Shown here piece after piece: positions 53,548 to 61,294 of a stretch of 64,000 nt of DNA (its first letter is position 1; the number at the start of each line of letters is the position of its first letter). A program made the position numbers and the translations under genes. The stretch spans positions 1-64,000 of the forward strand of contig CAKSFN010000011.1 of NCBI GenBank assembly GCA_934454405.1, read 5' to 3'. A model generated the notes under the pieces. It was not told where the DNA came from, made no database searches, and saw only the letters and a list, made by a program, of their open reading frames with translations. Origin of the DNA: an uncultured Eubacteriales bacterium (GTDB lineage: Bacteria; Bacillota; Clostridia; Oscillospirales; UBA644).

Positions 53548-54390
53548 ATGAGACATAAAAAAGCGAAAATGCTCGCTTGTTTTGCGCTTGCGCTCGTTTC
53601 GGCTTTTTCTTTCGCTTCATGCTCCGGAAAAACGGAGTTCAAACCCGAAAAAACGACGGGAGGCGCGTCCGCAGGGAATGACGTCGTTTCCGAATCCGTC
53701 GGAAAAGAGGTTTTCGGACTGAAAAAGCTTTCCGACGACAGCGTGGAGCGCGTTGCCGTTGCGTTGAACCCCGAAAATATTTCAAAAGACGGTATCTGGA
53801 AGGAACACGCATTCGCCGTTGTCGAGCGTGAAAAGAACGCGACCGTTTTGACTTTCAGCCTCCCGTTCCGGCGGGAAGACGACGTGGATTTCTTCGAGAA
53901 TTTCCGCGAGGAGGACAGCGTTCAGTATTCCTCCGACAAAAGAACGGTCTTCTCCGTCGCTCTCGGCTCGAAAAGCGAGAACCGCGTTTCAGTTCTGTAT
54001 ATCGCCGATAAAAACGAAGTAAAGCTTCTTCCGTGGGGACAGTATATGTCCGCGGGCGACCGCTTCGTTTATCTCGAAAGCGACGCAGCCTCCGGCAAAA
54101 ACAGAAAGATCTGTCTTTACAGCCTTGACGGTGAGTTTGAAAAGACCGTCGCGGGCGAAACAAGCATAGACACCGTTTGCTGTATCGGCGATTCAAAGCT
54201 CTTTTACGCGTGCGCCGAAAAGGGAGAAGCCGAGAATGAAAAGGAGCTGACTTACAGGGTCTACCGCTATGACCTCGAAACCGAGGAACAGACGCAGCTG
54301 ACCGAGTTCACCGCCTACTACATAACGGGAATGGACGATTCCCGTATTATATGCTACGGCGCGGACGGAGAAAAAATCGTTAATTATTAA
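53548..54390 (+). CDS. Lipoprotein of unknown function
   Basis: A 280-residue lipoprotein: signal peptide with lipobox FASCSG (cysteine near residue 26), then a mainly beta-structured mature part with repeated strand pairs (for example VSVLYIADKNEVKLLPWGQYM and FVYLESDAASGKNRKICLYSLDG) that could be propeller-like. I do not recognise a family. It is the last gene of the operon, 54 nt after the galactokinase-like gene, and is followed by a terminator. GGGG precedes the ATG. Confidence 0.78.
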   Translation: MRHKKAKMLACFALALVSAFSFASCSGKTEFKPEKTTGGASAGNDVVSESVGKEVFGLKKLSDDSVERVAVALNPENISKDGIWKEHAFAVVEREKNATVLTFSLPFRREDDVDFFENFREEDSVQYSSDKRTVFSVALGSKSENRVSVLYIADKNEVKLLPWGQYMSAGDRFVYLESDAASGKNRKICLYSLDGEFEKTVAGETSIDTVCCIGDSKLFYACAEKGEAENEKELTYRVYRYDLETEEQTQLTEFTAYYITGMDDSRIICYGADGEKIVNY

Positions 54391-54406
54391 ACTCAAACAC
54401 AGTATA

Positions 54407-54444
54407 AAAGATACCTGCCGACAAGCTTTTCGGCAGGTATCTTT
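54407..54444. terminator. Bidirectional terminator at a convergent junction
   Basis: AAAGATACCTGCCGA (54407-54421) is the exact reverse complement of 54430-54444. It lies between the lipoprotein gene and the convergent aminopeptidase gene. Confidence 0.88.
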
Positions 54445-54495
54445 ATGCTGTTTTTCGGTTTTTACATTCCGGGCATTTTTAACATTCCCATTTCT

Positions 54496-55719
54496 TTATG
54501 CCCATTCGCCGTTTATGAATATGGGCGTCGCTTTGCCGTCTTTGTAGCCCGTTATACGCATATCGGGCGCGCCTATCATAAAATCAACGTGGATAACACT
54601 GTCGTTCAGTCCGAGCTTTCGGCATTCGTCGAGCGTCATATTTTCAAAGTTTTCAACGCAGTCCGCAAAGCCCATTCCCATCGCGATATGGCAGCTTGCG
54701 TTTTCGTCAAAGAGCGTTTCGTAAAACAGCACGCCGCTGTTGTTTATCGGGCTGTTGCACGGAATGAGCGCGAGTTCGCCTATATATGCCGAGCCCTCGT
54801 CGGTCGTCAGCATTTTTCCGAGCAGGTCGTTGCCCTCTTCCGCCTTCCACGACGTTGCTTTGCCGTCCTTGAAGTCGATGTAAAAATTGTTGATTATATG
54901 CCCCTGATAAGAAAGCGGCTTTGTGCTGACAACTCTGCCCTCCGCTTTACCCTTCATCGGACTTGTGAAGATCTCCTCCGTCGGCAGGTTCGGATTGAAA
55001 ACCGTTCCCGAAAGCGTTTTGTCGCATCCGCCGTGCCAAACGCCCTGCGGCATAAGCCCGACTTTCAGGTTCGTTCCGTTCGAGGAACTGTATTCTATCG
55101 TGTCAAACTTGCAGTTATTGAGAAAGCCGCTCCGCTCCGCAAAGGTTTTGTTGTGCTTCTCCCACGCTTCGGCAGGGTCGTTGTCCTCCGTTATGCGGAC
55201 AGCCGCCATTATCTGCGCCCAAAGCTTTTCAACGGCAACGCTCTTTCTGTCATTCGGGAAAACCTTTTTCGCCCACGCCGCGGTCGGAACCGCCGCAATC
55301 GTCCATTGATGTCTGTTTTCTATCTTGTCGCGGTACGGCTTCATAATTTTGGAAACCGCGATATTGGCTTTTTGAAGCTTGTCAACATTGACGCCTTTTA
55401 TACCGTCGGGATCTTCTCCTATAAGGTGGATACGGCAGGGAAGCTCCTCGGTCATCAGCTGCATTTTTTCCTTTTGCCATTCGGGAACTTCGGAAAGAGA
55501 TTTCAGCGTTCTGTTTTTATAGGAAAGCTTCGTTACCGGCTGGCAGCGCCATTCAACCGAAACGCAGCTTGCGCCCGCCCTGTAGCACTCTGCGACAACG
55601 AGCGGCGTAAATTCGTAAAGCTCCGCTTCGGAGTAAACGATCACTTTTTGTCCTTTTTGAACGTTCGCGCCCACACGCGCAATGAGTTTTGCATATTTTT
55701 TCAAAAGGCTTTTTTTCAT
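54496..55719 (-). CDS. Aminopeptidase, M29 family (AmpS/PepS-like)
   Basis: A 407-residue metallo-aminopeptidase that removes N-terminal residues from peptides in the cytoplasm. Family landmarks are NVQKGQKVIVYSEAELYEF near the N-terminus and VIHVDFMIGAPDMRITG near the C-terminus, where the metal-binding histidine and aspartate lie. Length is typical. It is 33 nt downstream of the DUF4091-like lipoprotein gene and is the last gene of the folT-led run. Confidence 0.93.
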   Translation of the reverse strand: MKKSLLKKYAKLIARVGANVQKGQKVIVYSEAELYEFTPLVVAECYRAGASCVSVEWRCQPVTKLSYKNRTLKSLSEVPEWQKEKMQLMTEELPCRIHLIGEDPDGIKGVNVDKLQKANIAVSKIMKPYRDKIENRHQWTIAAVPTAAWAKKVFPNDRKSVAVEKLWAQIMAAVRITEDNDPAEAWEKHNKTFAERSGFLNNCKFDTIEYSSSNGTNLKVGLMPQGVWHGGCDKTLSGTVFNPNLPTEEIFTSPMKGKAEGRVVSTKPLSYQGHIINNFYIDFKDGKATSWKAEEGNDLLGKMLTTDEGSAYIGELALIPCNSPINNSGVLFYETLFDENASCHIAMGMGFADCVENFENMTLDECRKLGLNDSVIHVDFMIGAPDMRITGYKDGKATPIFINGEWA

Positions 55720-55752
55720 TTTTAAGGTCTCCCTTGAATTTTTTTATCGTAT

Positions 55753-58125
55753 TTAATTGATTTTTACAAACGCAATATCGGAAACCCCGATAAGGAAATT
55801 CTCATTATTCTCTCCCGTGTTGAAGAGGTCTATTCTTTTGATGTTTGTGAGCTTCTGTCCCACCTCATAAACCTTGTCGAGCGGGATGTAGACGGTTTTT
55901 GTCTTTCCCGGGTCAAGAGCAAATCCGGCGGGGATGTTTACCGTCGCCCTGTTCGTCACCACCGCCACGGTCATTCCGAGTAGGAACGAAGAAGTTCTGT
56001 TCGTCATCGTTACGGCTATGTGGGTGATGTCGGTCAGTTTTGACGTATCCAGATGTCCGAGGTTTTTGATGTTGAATTTTGCGATGTTGTTTCTGTCGCG
56101 AAGGTCAAGCTCTATGTTGCCTTCATTGAACCCGATAACCGCGTTTCGGGAAGAATTCTTAACAACGGCGCAGTCCTCCGCCGTGATTCCCTCCTCGGCA
56201 AAAATGCTGTAAACGCTTGTTTTATCAACGCTTTTCGCATAAACGGTTTTTATGACGGTCTCTTCGTTTATTTTTATATTCAGGTCTTGTCTTGCTTCAC
56301 GGCAGTTGACTGTGAGCGTATATTTTGATATGTTTTCGTTTACCGCCGTTTCTGCCGTTTCTTCGCCGTTTACGGAAACGGAAGCGCCTTTCGGAGCGTA
56401 GACAGTAACATAACGGATGTAGAAAAGCGTGTCGTTCGAGTCCGTAACGACGGATATGAGCGGCGCGTTTTCGTCAAACGTCAGAATGTCTTCATAAGTC
56501 TTTGTAAGTATTTGTTTATATGCTTTTTGGCTGTCGGAATAAACTCCGTCTATCTGCGTGTCGAGCGCGTTTTTTGCGTTGGAGTAATACAACCCCATTA
56601 ATTCGTTGATGAGTGCGTCCGAATAGATGCCCGCTTTTTCCGCCGCGGTCTTCAACTGCTGTTCTCTTGTTGTCAACAGTTCATAGTATTCGCCGCCCTC
56701 GCGCAGATAGCGCAGGCGTATGCTTTCGCAGATAATGTTGTCGTTTGTTATGCCTTTGCCTTTTTGCCCGGGGTAGAAGAATGTCGCTCCGCCGCCTCGG
56801 GGATCCCATATTTCTCCGGGGAGGAAGCAGTAAACATCGTTCCACATATCCCTGCACAATGTCAGATTTTCTTCTTTATATGAATCAAAAGTGCCCGAAT
56901 GGTATATCGACCATATAAGCATGCCGTCAAAGTCAAATTCTTTTGTTTCGGAGAAGTGCGCCATTGTGTATGCCAGCGAATTGTCGGCTATCTGCCCCGA
57001 CTCGTTTTCGTAACGCCACATCGTTGCGCCCGTTTCCTTTATTCTCCGTCTGAGGTCGGCATTATGCGCGGGAACATCGCTCAGACACCAGAATTTCAGA
57101 TGCCCGAGAAGCCCCATCTGCACCGAGTTCGTGGGGCAAAGGTCTTTCAGGTCGGGAATAAATTCGTTAAGGTAATCAAGATATGTGCAGATATCGGGCA
57201 CCATGCTCGAAGTCGGCTCGTCGCGCGTGTAAATGTAGCATCTGTCGAGAACCCCGTTCTCGCGCAGTATGTCACAGATGACTTTTAATCGTTCCAGCTG
57301 CCACAGATCGATGTTCAGACAGGTGATCCTGTCATCGGCTTTGAGCGAATCAACAATATAATCAGCGTATTCTTCGTCCGTTTCAAAGTCCCAATGTCCT
57401 TTTGCAAGCGTGGACGGCGTAAATCTGCTTCTGAGCAGCTTTTCACGCAGATCCGTTTCAAGTTCGTGCCATTCCTCTTCGGGAAGACCGGGAAACTCTT
57501 CTCTTACTCTGACGAACACTGCGCCGTAAGTGTCAAGAGAAGATTTCAGAGGAATATCAACGTCAAGAACATTTATTTCAACGGGAATATCAAATTTTGT
57601 CCCTCCGAAAGAGACCGTCGCAACGCCCGTGTAAAGCCCCGCTTCCGTTCCGAGAGGCACTTCCGCGTCGAACCAAAGCGCGCAGTTATGCCCCGCTTCC
57701 GTTTTGAGTTCGTCCGCCGTTTTGTCCACGGGAATGAGAGCGTCGGGGTAATATGTATTCTCCGAAATCGTCGGAATTGGGTGGAAGTATTCTCTGTAAG
57801 CGGAAAAACAGCCGTCGGGCAGAGTCTCTCCGTTTTCATTTGAAAAAGAACCGACCTCAACGCTTATTTTTCCTATCTCGGAAACTTTGTCCCTGAAAAT
57901 GAACTGTGCGCTTCCGAGGTCGTTTCTTCCGATATCGAAGCGAAGCTTTTTTTCAATCGTTTTCGGGATTGCCTCGCTCCGCTCAAGCTTGACGGAGGAC
58001 GGGATTATGCTTGCGTGAATGCTGCCGCTTTTGAAAGCGTAATCGTCTGCGCGAACGGAAACCGTACATCCGCAAACGGACAGTGCAAGCGATAAAAGCA
58101 GGATGAGAGCGACGGCTTTTTTCAT
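55753..58125 (-). CDS. DUF4091/GH123-like lipoprotein
   Basis: A 790-residue lipoprotein (lipobox SVCGCT). An N-terminal beta domain precedes a TIM-barrel-like glycosidase region; the motif CYIYTRDEPTS (about 315-325) matches the Asp-Glu pair of GH123/DUF4091 proteins, which act on N-acetylgalactosamine-type glycans. A C-terminal beta domain (about 580-790) follows. ATG at 58125 has AAAGGA upstream; the ATG at 58134 overlaps the folC stop and has no spaced Shine-Dalgarno. Its place in a folate operon is odd and may simply reflect read-through. Confidence 0.85.
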   Translation of the reverse strand: MKKAVALILLLSLALSVCGCTVSVRADDYAFKSGSIHASIIPSSVKLERSEAIPKTIEKKLRFDIGRNDLGSAQFIFRDKVSEIGKISVEVGSFSNENGETLPDGCFSAYREYFHPIPTISENTYYPDALIPVDKTADELKTEAGHNCALWFDAEVPLGTEAGLYTGVATVSFGGTKFDIPVEINVLDVDIPLKSSLDTYGAVFVRVREEFPGLPEEEWHELETDLREKLLRSRFTPSTLAKGHWDFETDEEYADYIVDSLKADDRITCLNIDLWQLERLKVICDILRENGVLDRCYIYTRDEPTSSMVPDICTYLDYLNEFIPDLKDLCPTNSVQMGLLGHLKFWCLSDVPAHNADLRRRIKETGATMWRYENESGQIADNSLAYTMAHFSETKEFDFDGMLIWSIYHSGTFDSYKEENLTLCRDMWNDVYCFLPGEIWDPRGGGATFFYPGQKGKGITNDNIICESIRLRYLREGGEYYELLTTREQQLKTAAEKAGIYSDALINELMGLYYSNAKNALDTQIDGVYSDSQKAYKQILTKTYEDILTFDENAPLISVVTDSNDTLFYIRYVTVYAPKGASVSVNGEETAETAVNENISKYTLTVNCREARQDLNIKINEETVIKTVYAKSVDKTSVYSIFAEEGITAEDCAVVKNSSRNAVIGFNEGNIELDLRDRNNIAKFNIKNLGHLDTSKLTDITHIAVTMTNRTSSFLLGMTVAVVTNRATVNIPAGFALDPGKTKTVYIPLDKVYEVGQKLTNIKRIDLFNTGENNENFLIGVSDIAFVKIN

Positions 58126-58130
58126 GGTTT

Positions 58131-59393
58131 TCATCCTTTCAAAGTGTTTCGGACGCTTTCCGAGACGTCGTTGTACGAATAAAGAGAACCTATTGCAAGA
58201 ACAGGTTTTTTATATGAAAGGGCGATATTAACACCCTCTTTTATACTGTTTGCGGCGCGCGCGTTTGCCCCCGCTTCGCAAAACTCTTCCGCAAGCGCTT
58301 CCGCGGGGAGCGCGCGCGGAGACGGCGGCGCGATACATATCACGCGGTCGGCGATCTTTGCAAGTTCTTCCGCCATTTCGCCGTGCGCCTTGTCCGCAAG
58401 AATGCCGACAAGCAGATTTATCTTTTTATCCCCGAAATATGCGCGGACGCTTTCGACCGCCGCGCGGACGCCCTGCGGATTGTGTCCGCCGTCATAAAGC
58501 ACAACGGGTTCGTCCGCTATCTTTTCAAACCGCGCCTGCCAGCGCGCGCAGGCAAGCCCTTCACGAACGGCGTCTTCGGAGATCTCGAGCCCGTGTTTTC
58601 TCAAAACGTCAATCGCTGCCAGCACCGTTGCCGCGTTGGCAGGCTGATAAAGCCCGAGCAGGCGAATAAAATATTCTTTGCCGTCAAATTCAAATTCCGT
58701 TCCGTCAAGCGTTGTCGAAAGTATTTTGAGCAAATCGGGATTTTTGACCGTCAGTTCCGAATGTTTTTCTTCGCACTCTTTTTCTATGACGGCAAGAGCT
58801 TTTTCGTCGTTGCCGCCGTAAAGCGCGGGACAGTTTTCTTTGATTATACCCGCCTTTTCCCATGCGATTTTTTCTATCGTGTCGCCGAGAATTTCCGTGT
58901 GGTCAAACGCTATTCCCGTTATGACCGAAAGCAGGCTGTTTTTTATCACATTGGTCGAATCGTATCTTCCGCCCAGCCCGACTTCAAGAACAACGACGTC
59001 GCATTTTGTTTCGTAAAACCATAAAAACGCCGCGGCGGTGATGAAATCGAAAGACGAGGGCTGCGTTTTCATAGTGTCCGCTTTTTTTCTGACCCTTTCG
59101 AAAAGGTCGTTTATGTCGCCTTCCGCTATCGGAAGCCCGTTCACCCGTATGCGGTCGTTAAAAACAACTATGTACGGAGAGGTGTAAAGCCCCGTTTTAT
59201 ATCCCTGTTTTTGAAGAACGGAGCTCAGCATCGAGCAAAAAGAACCCTTGCCGTTCGTTCCCGCAACGTGGATAAAACGCAGCTTGTCCTGCGGATTGCC
59301 GAGCAGAGAAAGAAGCTCTTTTTCGCAGTCCGTGCCGAACCTCGAGCCTATCAGACGGAGTTTTTCGAGATATTTTTCGTTTTCTTCGTTCAT
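58131..59393 (-). CDS. folC: Folylpolyglutamate synthase / dihydrofolate synthase FolC
   Basis: Adds glutamate to dihydropteroate and to tetrahydrofolate, keeping folates in the cell. The 420-residue product shows the P-loop HVAGTNGKGSFCSML (about 42-56), the DSTNVIKNSLLSVITGIAFDHTEILG region and the Mur-ligase-like C-terminal domain with VLYDGGHNPQGV. It overlaps folT by 4 nt, so uptake and retention of folate are coupled. Confidence 0.96.
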   Translation of the reverse strand: MNEENEKYLEKLRLIGSRFGTDCEKELLSLLGNPQDKLRFIHVAGTNGKGSFCSMLSSVLQKQGYKTGLYTSPYIVVFNDRIRVNGLPIAEGDINDLFERVRKKADTMKTQPSSFDFITAAAFLWFYETKCDVVVLEVGLGGRYDSTNVIKNSLLSVITGIAFDHTEILGDTIEKIAWEKAGIIKENCPALYGGNDEKALAVIEKECEEKHSELTVKNPDLLKILSTTLDGTEFEFDGKEYFIRLLGLYQPANAATVLAAIDVLRKHGLEISEDAVREGLACARWQARFEKIADEPVVLYDGGHNPQGVRAAVESVRAYFGDKKINLLVGILADKAHGEMAEELAKIADRVICIAPPSPRALPAEALAEEFCEAGANARAANSIKEGVNIALSYKKPVLAIGSLYSYNDVSESVRNTLKG

Positions 59394-59947
59394 TGCGCGT
59401 CACCTCTCATCCGTCCGAAAAAAGTCCTCGCGCCTTTATTCAGCACAACAAGGCGGATAATGACCGTTATCGCTGTGTAATTTATCGCGAAAGACGGAAG
59501 CCGTCCCAGTAAGTAGGGCAGAAAAGGCGCGCCGTTTGAATACCACAGCCACAGCCCGAACGACGTCACAAGCGCCGAGCCTGCCGCGGCGGCGGGAAAG
59601 ATCGACAGAAAAAGACGGAGCGTCAGCGGCAGTTTTACAAAAACATAATTGTAAAATATGCCGGAAAGGAAAGCCGTCAGCGTGAAGCCGAGCGTTATTA
59701 TCGGATTTATCGCGTATCCGGCAAGCAGACATCCGAGCAGATCGGCGACCGCCGCTGCCGCCGCGCCCGCGACGGGCGAAATGTAGATGGCGGCGAACAC
59801 CACGGGCAGGGCCCCGAGCCCCACGCGTATCGAAGTTCCTATCGGTATCATAACGAACTTGTCAAGCGCGACGGTCATCGCAACGCAAAGCCCCATAATC
59901 GCAAGCGATTTCGGTGAGAAGAGAGTTGTTTTTGAGTTTTGTTTCAT
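59390..59947 (-). CDS. folT: Folate ECF transporter S component FolT
   Basis: The substrate-binding membrane subunit of an energy-coupling-factor importer for folate. It has 185 residues with about six TM segments (MGLCVAMTVALDKFVMIPIG near the N-terminus, SPVAGAAAAAVADLLGCLLAGYAINP in the middle). ATG at 59947 has GGAGG at 9 nt; the frame continues upstream through the riboswitch region but that is not coding. The folate assignment is supported by the THF riboswitch and by folC directly downstream. The shared ECF ATPase and T component must lie elsewhere. Confidence 0.94.
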   Translation of the reverse strand: MKQNSKTTLFSPKSLAIMGLCVAMTVALDKFVMIPIGTSIRVGLGALPVVFAAIYISPVAGAAAAAVADLLGCLLAGYAINPIITLGFTLTAFLSGIFYNYVFVKLPLTLRLFLSIFPAAAAGSALVTSFGLWLWYSNGAPFLPYLLGRLPSFAINYTAITVIIRLVVLNKGARTFFGRMRGDAQ

Positions 59948-59954
59948 ATAAAAT

Positions 59955-59987
59955 GCCTCCTTTCCCGTTTTGCCACAAAAAGGAGGC
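59955..59987 (-). promoter_or_regulatory. Hairpin sequestering the folT Shine-Dalgarno
   Basis: AAAGGAGGC (minus strand, 59963-59955) containing the folT GGAGG can pair with GCCTCCTTT (minus strand, 59987-59979) through nine perfect base pairs and a 15-nt loop. Formation would block ribosome entry. Confidence 0.75.
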
Positions 59988-59989
59988 GC

Positions 59990-60040
59990 AAAAAAACGGC
60001 GAAAGTCCGCGGATTTATTCCGTGTCCCCGTCGCCGCCGT
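59990..60040 (-). terminator. Riboswitch-linked intrinsic terminator upstream of folT
   Basis: On the minus strand an outer stem ACGGCG/CGCCGT (60040-60035 with 60001-59996) with an inner CGGA/TCCG hairpin is followed by seven T residues (59996-59990). It lies between the THF aptamer and the folT start codon. Confidence 0.8.
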
Positions 60041-60059
60041 GTATCTCCGAGATTGCCAC

Positions 60060-60182
60060 AACAGCGGGATGCGAACGCAAAACCGTGTCGCTTTTTGCGA
60101 CTTCGTCCGCGGACAACTCCCTGTTCCGACGGCACTTCAAGCGTCTTTTTCAAAACGCTAACGCTTTGCGTTCTACTCTGTT
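60060..60182 (-). ncRNA. Tetrahydrofolate (THF) riboswitch
   Basis: Matches the THF aptamer pattern: P1 AACAG/CTGTT enclosing AGTAGA, P2 ACGCAAA/TTTGCGT, conserved GCGTT, a P3 stem CCGtCGG/CCGCGG with the loop AACAGGGAGTTGT (conserved AA..GGGA...TG), the joining ACGAA, P4 GTCGC/GCGAC, CGG, and the conserved GCATCCCG before P1 closes. An extra hairpin (AGCGT...ACGCT) is inserted between GCGTT and P3. It controls folT-folC and is expected to turn expression down when folate is plentiful. Confidence 0.92.
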
Positions 60183-60287
60183 AAAATGTTATATTTCAAG
60201 CGTGAAACGCCTAAAACCGTGTTATGTTTTTTATCTGACAAACCGCGAAAAAAAGAGAGAAAAAAGCCTTTTTCCGGGGTTTTTGTC

Positions 60288-61132
60288 TCAATTGCTTTCG
60301 GGCGCGACGCGTATTTTTTTCCATGTGCCGCCCTCTTTGACATACGCTTCTCCGTCCGCGCCGACCGCCCATGCGTCGGTATATTGCGGCTCAACGGCAA
60401 AACTGCCTTTTCCGTCGATATATCCCCAGCCCTTTTCCGTTTTGACGGCGGCGTATCCGTTCTCAAAGCTCTCCGCGTCAAGAAAAACGCCCTTGATAAG
60501 CTGTTTGCCGTAAATGTTTACGAACGACCACGAACCGTTTTTGCAGACGGGCAGAAAACCCGACGAACAGTATTTGACGCTCTCGTAGGAAAAAGCGCCT
60601 ATCTCCTCGCCGTCAAGCCCGATAAGCCCGTATCTGCCGCCCTTTTTAACCGCGGCGACGCCGTCCGAAAAAGGCTCCGCATTCTCGTATGTCGGCTCGA
60701 CGAGCCATTTTTTGTCTATGACGGCTCTGCCTTTATCGTTTGTGCTCTCAAAAAATGAAGGAAGCCCCATTTTCCGTCCCTGCAGACGGCGGCGTACCAG
60801 TTCCTTCTGCCGCCCGTCGAATACTCCGTGGCGGGTCGCGCGTCGTCGAATTCGGCGTCCGTCAGCGTCAACGTTCTGCCGTTGTATCTTGTTTTGTAAT
60901 AATATTTTTCGTCCGAAAGCACGGGGTATACGTCGGTGTCAGATGATGTTACGAACTTTGCGCTGCGATAAACCACGCCGCTTTTTGCGGTTGCTTTTTC
61001 GTATGTTTTTGAGAAGTTTTCGCCGCTTTTCCCGAGCGTCAGACAAAGAACGAGGACAACGACAGCCGCGACGGAAAGTCCGAGCCCGATAAAAAGTCCG
61101 GCTTTTCTTTTTTTCTTTTTTGCGCGCGGCAT
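60288..61132 (-). pseudogene. Frameshifted WG-repeat membrane-anchored protein
   Basis: Two overlapping frames together encode one WG-repeat protein of about 280 residues. The first (from ATG 61132) has a basic N-terminus and one TM segment (about 12-32), then reads DGKWGF before ending in a foreign tail. The second (to stop 60288) continues STNDKGRAVIDKKWLVEPTYE and carries WG-type repeats (GRYGLIGLDGEE, KGWGYIDGKGSFAVEP). The frames join at a run of six T residues (minus strand, 60755-60750); adding one T, or a -1 shift on U_UUU_UUG, restores a continuous protein. It may be an assembly error, a real disruption, or a programmed shift. Confidence 0.8.
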
Positions 61133-61179
61133 GACCTCACCTCTTTCGGAGCGGCGAACGGCTGCCCCGTATTTTGTTC

Positions 61180-61208
61180 ATTATAACAGATCGTATTGAA
61201 AAAAGCAA
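61180..61208 (-). promoter_or_regulatory. Promoter of the frameshifted WG-repeat gene
   Basis: Minus strand TTGCTT (61203-61208), a 17-nt spacer and TATAAT (61180-61185). Confidence 0.75.
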
Positions 61209-61228
61209 TAGATTTCGGAATAAAAGCA

Positions 61229-61257
61229 TTGACTTGACACAAAAATTATACTATAAT
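61229..61257 (+). promoter_or_regulatory. Promoter of htpG
   Basis: TTGACT (61229-61234), a 17-nt spacer and TATAAT (61252-61257). No CIRCE element is present, so htpG does not appear to be under HrcA control. Confidence 0.75.
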
Positions 61258-61294
61258 GTACTAGTAAAAATTAACAAAACAGGAGGCCTTTGCT

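Larger units (their letters stand above)
59948..60287. other. folT leader and intergenic region
   Basis: Right to left on the minus strand: a likely weak promoter (TATAAC near 60186-60191, not well supported), the THF riboswitch, an intrinsic terminator and a hairpin covering the folT Shine-Dalgarno. The rest (about 60192-60287) holds T/A-rich tracts that may end the upstream WG-repeat gene. No coding sequence is supported. Confidence 0.6.

Noticed and set aside
54445..55725. 426-residue open frame on the plus strand opposite the aminopeptidase gene
   Set aside because: Antisense to a clear M29 aminopeptidase; rich in Arg, Phe and Val without motifs.
60060..60182. T-box or cobalamin-type leader upstream of folT
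   Set aside because: No T-box TGGNACC-like sequence or specifier loop; the conserved THF-aptamer segments fit instead.
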